18,672 nucleotides of DNA, taken from the NCBI GenBank assembly GCA_011176555.1, contig DUEF01000297.1, positions 1 to 18,672 on the forward strand, given 5' to 3'. Positions 14,596 through 18,672 of this stretch are shown here, piece by piece. The stretch comes from Caldilineae bacterium (GTDB lineage Bacteria > Chloroflexota > Anaerolineae > J102). Within the stretch, counting starts at the first letter, position 1, and every line of letters starts with the position of its first letter. A program made the translations under genes and the position numbers. Under the pieces are notes generated by a model that saw only the letters and a program-made list of their open reading frames with translations, was not told the DNA's origin and made no database searches.

Positions 14596-14631
14596 GAGGG
14601 ATGGATGCCACCACGTCCATCCCTCTTTCTT
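14596..14631 (+). terminator. Intrinsic terminator after the ABC ATPase gene
   Basis: GAGGGATGGA (14596-14605) and TCCATCCCTC (14616-14625) form a perfect 10-bp stem with a 10-base loop, followed by TTTCTT. It lies 25 bases after the stop and 15 bases before the next start codon. It therefore ends the ATPase transcript, and apgM would need its own promoter or readthrough. Confidence 0.8.
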
Positions 14632-14645
14632 CGTGAGGTAATTGA

Positions 14646-15872
14646 ATGATCACCGATCATGGCGTTTACAAACATCTGGCGCAAAAAAACGCCAGCAAAA
14701 TCGTGCTTCTGGTGATGGACGGCCTGGGCGGCTTGCCGATGCACGTCAACGGTCTGACTGAGTTGGAGACGGCGAACACGCCGAATCTGGATCGCATGGC
14801 GCGGGAGGGGACCAATGGTCGGTCGCTCCCGATTCGGCCGGGCGTCACGCCGGGGTCGGGTCCAGCCCATCTCAGCATGTTCAGCTATGATCCCGTTCGA
14901 TACGACATCGGTCGGGGCGTGTTAGAGGCGCTGGGTATCGGTTTCGACCTGGGCCCCGACGATCTCGCGGCCCGCGGCAACTTCGCCACGGTCGACGAAA
15001 ACGGACTCGTTACGGATCGCCGCGCCGGCCGCATCTCCACCGAAGAATGTGTGCGGCTGTGCGAAAAACTCCAGGCCAACACCAGCCTGGCCGACGAAGG
15101 CTACGAGATCTTCATCGAACCGGTCAAGGAGCACCGTTTCGTGCTCGTGATTCGCGGCGAGGGCTTGGGCGGTGAACTCACCGAGACCGATCCCCTGGTC
15201 ACAGGCAAAGCACCGTTGCCGGTCGAGGACGAAAGCGGCACGGCGGAGGGGGCGCATACCGCCGCGTTGGTCAACAAATGGGTGGCGCAGGCCCGCGCCG
15301 TCCTGGCCGATGAACCGCGCGCAAATTCTCTGAACCTGCGCGGCCTGGCCAAAGACCCCGGCCTGCCCCAATTCACCGACATCTACCAGATGCGCGCCGC
15401 CGCCATCGCCGTTTATCCCATGTACAAAGGCGTCGCCCAACTGGTGGGCATGGATGTCATCGATTTCGAGGGAGACCGCCCCAAGCACGAGATTGCCGCC
15501 CTGTCCCGCGTTTGGGAGGACTACGATTTCTTCTTCATCCACATCAAAAAGACCGACAGCTACGGCGAAGATGGCAATTTCGACGCCAAAGTGCACGAAA
15601 TCGAAGCGGTGGATCAGATCATCCCCGACCTTTTGGCGCTGGACCCCACCGTCGTCATTGTCACCGGCGATCACAGCACCCCGGCCAAACTGCGCAGCCA
15701 CTCCTACCATCCTGTCCCCACCCTCTTCTGGGGCGAAGATGTCATGCCCGACAACGTCAGCGCTTTTGGCGAGCGCGCCAGCGAAACCGGAGCCATGGGC
15801 GTCTTCCACGCCACTGGCATGATCCCCTGGGCCCTGGGATACGCCGGTCGTCTAGCCCGGTTTGGCGCTTGA
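14646..15872 (+). CDS. apgM: 2,3-bisphosphoglycerate-independent phosphoglycerate mutase, archaeal type
   Basis: ApgM interconverts 3- and 2-phosphoglycerate in glycolysis and gluconeogenesis, using two metal ions and a phosphoserine intermediate. The 408-residue protein belongs to the alkaline phosphatase fold. Visible marks are the metal-binding MDGLGGLP (D25), NTPNLDRMAREG, PGVTPGSGPAHLSMFSYDP with candidate nucleophile S71, and GRGVLEALGIG. Further on come HIKKTDSYGEDG (about 299-310) and VTGDHSTPAKLRSHSYHPVP (about 337-356). Length matches the family (about 400). GAGGT lies 6 bases before the ATG. The same family includes related phosphonopyruvate decarboxylase-annotated entries, but these motifs fit the mutase. 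radC follows 16 bases after the stop. Confidence 0.92.
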   Translation: MITDHGVYKHLAQKNASKIVLLVMDGLGGLPMHVNGLTELETANTPNLDRMAREGTNGRSLPIRPGVTPGSGPAHLSMFSYDPVRYDIGRGVLEALGIGFDLGPDDLAARGNFATVDENGLVTDRRAGRISTEECVRLCEKLQANTSLADEGYEIFIEPVKEHRFVLVIRGEGLGGELTETDPLVTGKAPLPVEDESGTAEGAHTAALVNKWVAQARAVLADEPRANSLNLRGLAKDPGLPQFTDIYQMRAAAIAVYPMYKGVAQLVGMDVIDFEGDRPKHEIAALSRVWEDYDFFFIHIKKTDSYGEDGNFDAKVHEIEAVDQIIPDLLALDPTVVIVTGDHSTPAKLRSHSYHPVPTLFWGEDVMPDNVSAFGERASETGAMGVFHATGMIPWALGYAGRLARFGA

Positions 15873-15888
15873 AACTCTGCACAAGCGT

Positions 15889-16611
15889 ATGACTGAATCG
15901 CCTACGCAGCACCCGTACTACACCATCCACGACCTGCCCGCAGACACCCGGCCCCGCGAGCGGCTGATCCGCCTGGGCGCTGAATCCCTGAGCGACGCCG
16001 AATTGATCGCCATCGTCCTGCGCAGTGGCGCACAGGGCGTCAACGTCTTGGATATGGCGACGGGATTGGTGCGCCACTACCAAGGTTTACCGCGCATGAA
16101 CGAGGCCAGCGTCGAGGATCTGTGCGTCCATCACGGCGTGGGCGAAGCAAAGGCCGCACAGATCAAGGCGGCGTTCGAACTTGGTCGCCGCCTCATGTTG
16201 GCCAGCCCCACCGCCCGGCCACAGGTGAATTCGCCGGCGGAAGTGGCGCAAATGTTGATGGCGGAATTGGCTTATGCCGATCAGGAACATGTCAAGGTCG
16301 TGCTGATCGATACGCGTAATTACGTTATTACCACCACGACCGTTTACAAGGGCTCGCTCAACAGCGCCCATATCCGTGTCGGCGAGCTGTTCAAGGAAGC
16401 GATACGGCGCAACGCCGCGGCCGTGATCATCGCCCACAATCATCCCAGTGGCGATCCCACGCCCTCGCCAGAGGATGTGGTGCTGACGCGTAAAATCGTG
16501 GAGGCGGGGCGCATACTCAACATCGATGTGCTGGATCATCTGGTGCTGGGACATCAGCGCTGGGTGAGTCTGAAAGAGCGCGGGGTGGACTTCGGTAAGA
16601 GACGGCGCTAA
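15889..16611 (+). CDS. radC: RadC-family JAMM-domain protein
   Basis: RadC proteins pair an N-terminal helix-hairpin-helix-like region with a JAB/MPN (JAMM) domain. Their original DNA-repair assignment is doubtful. This 240-residue copy has RPRERLIRLGAESLSDAELIAIVLRSG at the N-terminus, HHGVGEAKAAQIKAAFELGRR as the DNA-binding-like hairpin, and the metal site HNHPSGDPTPSPED (H183, H185, D189), ending LDHLVLGHQRWVSLKERG. I chose the ATG at 15889. An in-frame TTG at 15862 overlaps apgM and adds a non-conserved extension. No good Shine-Dalgarno sequence precedes either, so coupling to apgM translation is plausible. No mobile element is nearby, although RadC homologues often travel on them. Confidence 0.92.
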   Translation: MTESPTQHPYYTIHDLPADTRPRERLIRLGAESLSDAELIAIVLRSGAQGVNVLDMATGLVRHYQGLPRMNEASVEDLCVHHGVGEAKAAQIKAAFELGRRLMLASPTARPQVNSPAEVAQMLMAELAYADQEHVKVVLIDTRNYVITTTTVYKGSLNSAHIRVGELFKEAIRRNAAAVIIAHNHPSGDPTPSPEDVVLTRKIVEAGRILNIDVLDHLVLGHQRWVSLKERGVDFGKRRR

Positions 16612-16630
16612 GGCCGCCACGCCAGGATGT

Positions 16631-16669
16631 CTAACGTTTTTTTTATGAATCGCTAACGTTTCGCTAACG
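16631..16669 (+). promoter_or_regulatory. Three phased CTAACG direct repeats (candidate activator site)
   Basis: CTAACG occurs at 16631-16636, 16653-16658 and 16664-16669. The spacings are 22 and 11 bases, so all three face the same side of the helix. Eleven-base direct repeats are typical of PhoB/OmpR-family binding sites. The last copy ends 9 bases before a -10-like GATAAT. A run of eight Ts (16637-16644) follows the first copy. The regulator is unknown. Confidence 0.45.
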
Positions 16670-16678
16670 GGACGGGAT

Positions 16679-16684
16679 GATAAT
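16679..16684 (+). promoter_or_regulatory. Possible -10 box (GATAAT) before the large palindrome
   Basis: GATAAT matches five of six positions of the consensus. No recognisable -35 box is present at 16-18 bases; the CTAACG repeats occupy that region instead, as in activator-dependent promoters. A start 7 bases downstream (about 16691) would place the transcript's 5' end at the base of the palindrome. Confidence 0.35.
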
Positions 16685-16692
16685 TGGGGTAT

Positions 16693-16879
16693 GACGCATT
16701 ATGGAAGTTCAGAAATTAAACCGGCAATAGATTAATGTGACCGCCGGGAGGTGGCTGCAAGGAATTATGCCAAAAACAAGCCGCTTTGCCAGCCAGATTC
16801 TTCGGAATTGGCGTCCTATTGTCGCCACCTCCCGGAGGTCTTGATTACCGGATTATTTATTGAATGTCCATCATGCGTC
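16693..16879. repeat. 187-base imperfect palindrome (structured RNA, leader or MITE candidate)
   Basis: The arms 16693-16755 and 16824-16879 are inverted copies. The outer 39 positions agree at 29, beginning GACGCAT and including ATGGA, TTCA, CCGG and AAT. After a 7-base insertion in the left arm, GACCGCCGGGAGGTGGC pairs with GCCACCTCCCGGAGGTC at 16 of 17 positions. Shorter matches (CAA, GGA, GCCAA/TTGGC) continue into the 68-base centre. There is no open frame inside, and no obvious target-site duplication. Together with the flanks it fills most of the 361-base gap between radC and the NEW3 gene. Confidence 0.7.
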
Positions 16880-16891
16880 GAAAATCCTATA

Positions 16892-16945
16892 CGCACCTCT
16901 TCACTCAGTCTCGATAAACTCGTCTGACTGGTGCGCATTTTCTCT
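16892..16945 (+). terminator. Weak hairpin with T-rich tail upstream of the NEW3 gene
   Basis: CGCAC (16892-16896) pairs with GTGCG (16931-16935), and CAGTC (16906-16910) with GACTG (16926-16930), with an 8-base bulge on the left side. ATTTTCTCTC follows. It could end a short RNA made from the palindrome or act as an attenuator. The bulge makes it a weak call. Confidence 0.3.
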
Positions 16946-16972
16946 CATCATTTCTGACATGGAGGTTGAACA

Positions 16973-18142
16973 ATGCGACGATTTCTTACGATTTTCTTGA
17001 TGCTGGCTCTGGCCCTCGTGGTTCTCGGTCAGGTGGGCCCTGTGCATGCGCAAGCTGCTCAGGGAGATGATTTGGTCGTGTTTACGCGCTATCCCGCACA
17101 GGTGGTGGAGCGGGGAAAGAACATTAGTTTTTCGTTGACGCTGCAAAGCTTGGGCGAAGCCCAAATCGTGCATCTGGAGATGGCGGAGATGCCGGATGGC
17201 TGGAGCGCCACCTTCCGGGGCGGCGGCAATGTCGTCAGGGCGGTTTACGTGGAGCCGGACGATGACGCCCGCGTCGATCTCAAACTGGAGCCGCCCGCGG
17301 ATGTCGAGGCCGGGACGTATCGTTTTGTGGTGTCGGCCAGGGGTGAAAAAGGCCGGGCGGAATTGCCGTTGGAATTGACCATGGCCGAGAAGTTGCCCGC
17401 TCGCCTGACGCTGAGCACAGAGCTACCCACGCTCAAGGGATCGCCCACCACCACCTTCCGTTACAGCGTCAAGTTGCGCAACGAGGGCGACGAAGCCCTG
17501 GATGTGGCTCTGGTGGCCGAGACGCCCCCGCCGTTTTTCGTCACCTTCAAATTATCTGGCAAGGAAGTGACCAGCCTGCCCCTGGAGGCCAATGAGACCA
17601 AGAATCTGAATGTGGAAGTGAAATCGTTGGCCAACGCCCTGCCTGCGGACAGCTACCCGATCCATATCCGCGCCCAGGGCGGCGACACCGAGGCCAGCCT
17701 GACTCTGAACGCCGAAGTAACCGGCCAGCCCGATCTGACTGTGACCGCGCCCAACGGTCGTTTGTCGGGCGAGGCGTATGTGGGCAAAGAATCGACGCTG
17801 ACGGTGATTGTCCGCAACGGCGGCACGGCGACGGCCCACAATGTGGAGCTGAACGCTTCGCAGCCCTCCGGCTGGAAGGTGGAGTTCAATCCCAAAGTCA
17901 TCGATCAGATCGCTGTGGGGGAGCAGGCGCAGGTGACAGCCAATATCCGCCCCGGCGACAAGGCCATCGCCGGCGATTACATGGTGACGGTGCGCGCCAA
18001 GCCCGCTGATGGCGTCAATGAGTCCGCTGATTTTCGCATCACCGTGCGCACTTCCACGCTGTGGGGCATCGTCGGTGTTGCCCTGATCGCCATCGCCGTG
18101 CTCGTTGTCGCCGTGGCCGTCATCCGCTTCGGTCGCCGATAA
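16973..18142 (+). CDS. NEW3-domain membrane-anchored protein, ABC exporter partner
   Basis: A 389-residue secreted, membrane-anchored protein. A signal peptide covers residues 1-26 (MRRFLTIFLMLALALVVLGQ, ending VHA before QAAQ). About three beta-sandwich repeats of NEW3/CARDB style follow. Each ends in a YxFxVxARG-like strand: TYRFVVSARGEKG, SYPIHIRAQGGD, DYMVTVRAKPADG. MPDGWSATF and QPSGWKVEFNP are typical NEW3 turns. One C-terminal helix (about 363-385) with a short RFGRR tail anchors it. GGAGG lies 7 bases before the ATG. An ABC ATPase gene begins 12 bases after the stop, an arrangement seen repeatedly in Chloroflexota and Firmicutes, so it is probably an extracytoplasmic accessory to that exporter. 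Its cargo is unknown. Confidence 0.82.
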   Translation: MRRFLTIFLMLALALVVLGQVGPVHAQAAQGDDLVVFTRYPAQVVERGKNISFSLTLQSLGEAQIVHLEMAEMPDGWSATFRGGGNVVRAVYVEPDDDARVDLKLEPPADVEAGTYRFVVSARGEKGRAELPLELTMAEKLPARLTLSTELPTLKGSPTTTFRYSVKLRNEGDEALDVALVAETPPPFFVTFKLSGKEVTSLPLEANETKNLNVEVKSLANALPADSYPIHIRAQGGDTEASLTLNAEVTGQPDLTVTAPNGRLSGEAYVGKESTLTVIVRNGGTATAHNVELNASQPSGWKVEFNPKVIDQIAVGEQAQVTANIRPGDKAIAGDYMVTVRAKPADGVNESADFRITVRTSTLWGIVGVALIAIAVLVVAVAVIRFGRR

Positions 18143-18154
18143 GGAGGTGGCGGT

Positions 18155-18672
18155 ATGAAGGATGTCGTAATCGAAACCAAGGCGTTGACGAAGCGCTACA
18201 ATGATTTCACGGCGGTGGATGCGCTGGATCTGACCGTCTACAAGGGCGAGGTCTTCGGCATGCTCGGGCCGAATGGTTCGGGCAAGACCACCACCATTTT
18301 GATGCTGCTGGGCTTGACAGAACCCACGGCCGGGAAGATCGAGGTGCTGGGCATGGATCCGGCCCGGCAGCCGCTCAGCGTCAAATCCCGCGTGGGCTAC
18401 ATGCCCGACCAGCTCGGTTTTTACGATGAATTGACCGCCCGCGAAAACCTCAGTTACACAGCCAAACTCAACGGCCTCAAACGCAAAGAGGCGGGGGAGC
18501 GCATCGACGCGGCGCTGGAACGGATGGGCCTGCACGATGTGGCGGATCACAAAGTCGCCACCTTCTCCCGCGGGATGCGGCAGCGTCTGGGCGTGGCCGA
18601 TGTCCTGATCAAGCAGCCGCAGGTCATCATCATGGACGAGCCCACCCAGGGATTGGATCCGGAGGGCGCACA
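18155..18672 (+). CDS. ABC-2-type exporter ATP-binding protein, N-terminal part; 3' end outside window
   Basis: The first 172 residues of an ATPase, cut by the window edge. It shows MKDVVIETKALTKRYNDFTA, Walker A GPNGSGKTT (38-46), PDQLGFYDELTARENLSY after the Q-loop position (here D85-Q86), signature FSRGMRQRLGVA (137-148) and Walker B VIIMDEPTQGLDP (157-169). The FSRGM signature and the PTxGLDP end are typical of the CcmA/NatA (ABC-2 exporter) branch, not importers. An AAGGAGGTGG ribosome site (18141-18150) lies 4 bases before the ATG and overlaps the stop of the NEW3 gene. The permease is expected just downstream. Substrate unknown. Confidence 0.93.
   Translation, partial: MKDVVIETKALTKRYNDFTAVDALDLTVYKGEVFGMLGPNGSGKTTTILMLLGLTEPTAGKIEVLGMDPARQPLSVKSRVGYMPDQLGFYDELTARENLSYTAKLNGLKRKEAGERIDAALERMGLHDVADHKVATFSRGMRQRLGVADVLIKQPQVIIMDEPTQGLDPEGA

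Noticed and set aside
15862..15888. TTG start extending radC over the apgM stop
   Set aside because: The extra nine residues are not typical of RadC, and the ATG at 15889 gives the usual length.
17552..18550. A 332-residue open frame antisense to the NEW3 and ABC genes
   Set aside because: It crosses two clearly real genes and shows no domain or ribosome site.
1..18672. CRISPR array, transposase, phage or toxin-antitoxin genes
   Set aside because: No regularly spaced repeat-spacer units and no protein with such domains were seen on either strand.

Overview
The window is a dense, GC-rich bacterial chromosome segment of about 18.7 kb. It carries 17 protein genes, two of them cut by the window edges, and one tRNA. 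Gene content and style suggest a member of the Chloroflexota (Anaerolineae-like): a class A penicillin-binding protein with a long Ig-like tail, an archaeal-type phosphoglycerate mutase, an ALG5-like glycosyltransferase, a NEW3-domain membrane protein beside an ABC ATPase, and long palindromic intergenic repeats. This placement is an inference from gene style, not from a marker-gene tree.

Layout. Bases 2-1432 (+) are the C-terminal part of a penicillin-binding protein. Bases 1498-5720 (+) are a tight run: surE, a PH/DUF1648 membrane protein, a DUF92 membrane protein, an ALG5-like glycosyltransferase and a TPR protein. A long palindromic repeat follows, then a purine-type phosphoribosyltransferase (5873-6373, +), and a shared hairpin separates it from the minus-strand block. 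Reading leftward on the minus strand from the 13 kb point, that block is pyrG with its own promoter and a hairpin-bearing leader; then yebC-ruvC-response regulator-ruvA as a coupled operon; then tRNA-Thr(CGT) with its own promoter and terminator; then a ResB-like membrane protein overlapping udk. From 13.1 kb the plus strand resumes: a promoter, a 300-base leader and an MsmX/UgpC-type ABC ATPase closed by a good terminator; then apgM and radC; a 361-base non-coding region with phased direct repeats and a 187-base imperfect palindrome; and finally a NEW3-domain membrane protein with the start of an ABC-2-type exporter ATPase.

How the genes fit together. Most are housekeeping: peptidoglycan synthesis, nucleotide metabolism (surE, udk, pyrG, phosphoribosyltransferase), Holliday-junction processing (ruvA, ruvC), translation of polyproline (yebC family), glycolysis (apgM) and sugar uptake energisation (ugpC-like). 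The less ordinary signals are four. (1) An OmpR-family response regulator translationally linked between ruvC and ruvA has asparagine where the phosphorylated aspartate should be. (2) The 187-base palindrome upstream of the NEW3 gene follows a promoter-like element with three CTAACG repeats spaced 11 and 22 bases apart. (3) The pyrG leader has a U8 run close to its predicted 5' end and a terminator-like hairpin before the start codon. (4) The DUF92 and ALG5-like pair may form a lipid-phosphate/sugar module. No CRISPR array, transposase, prophage or obvious defence system was seen.
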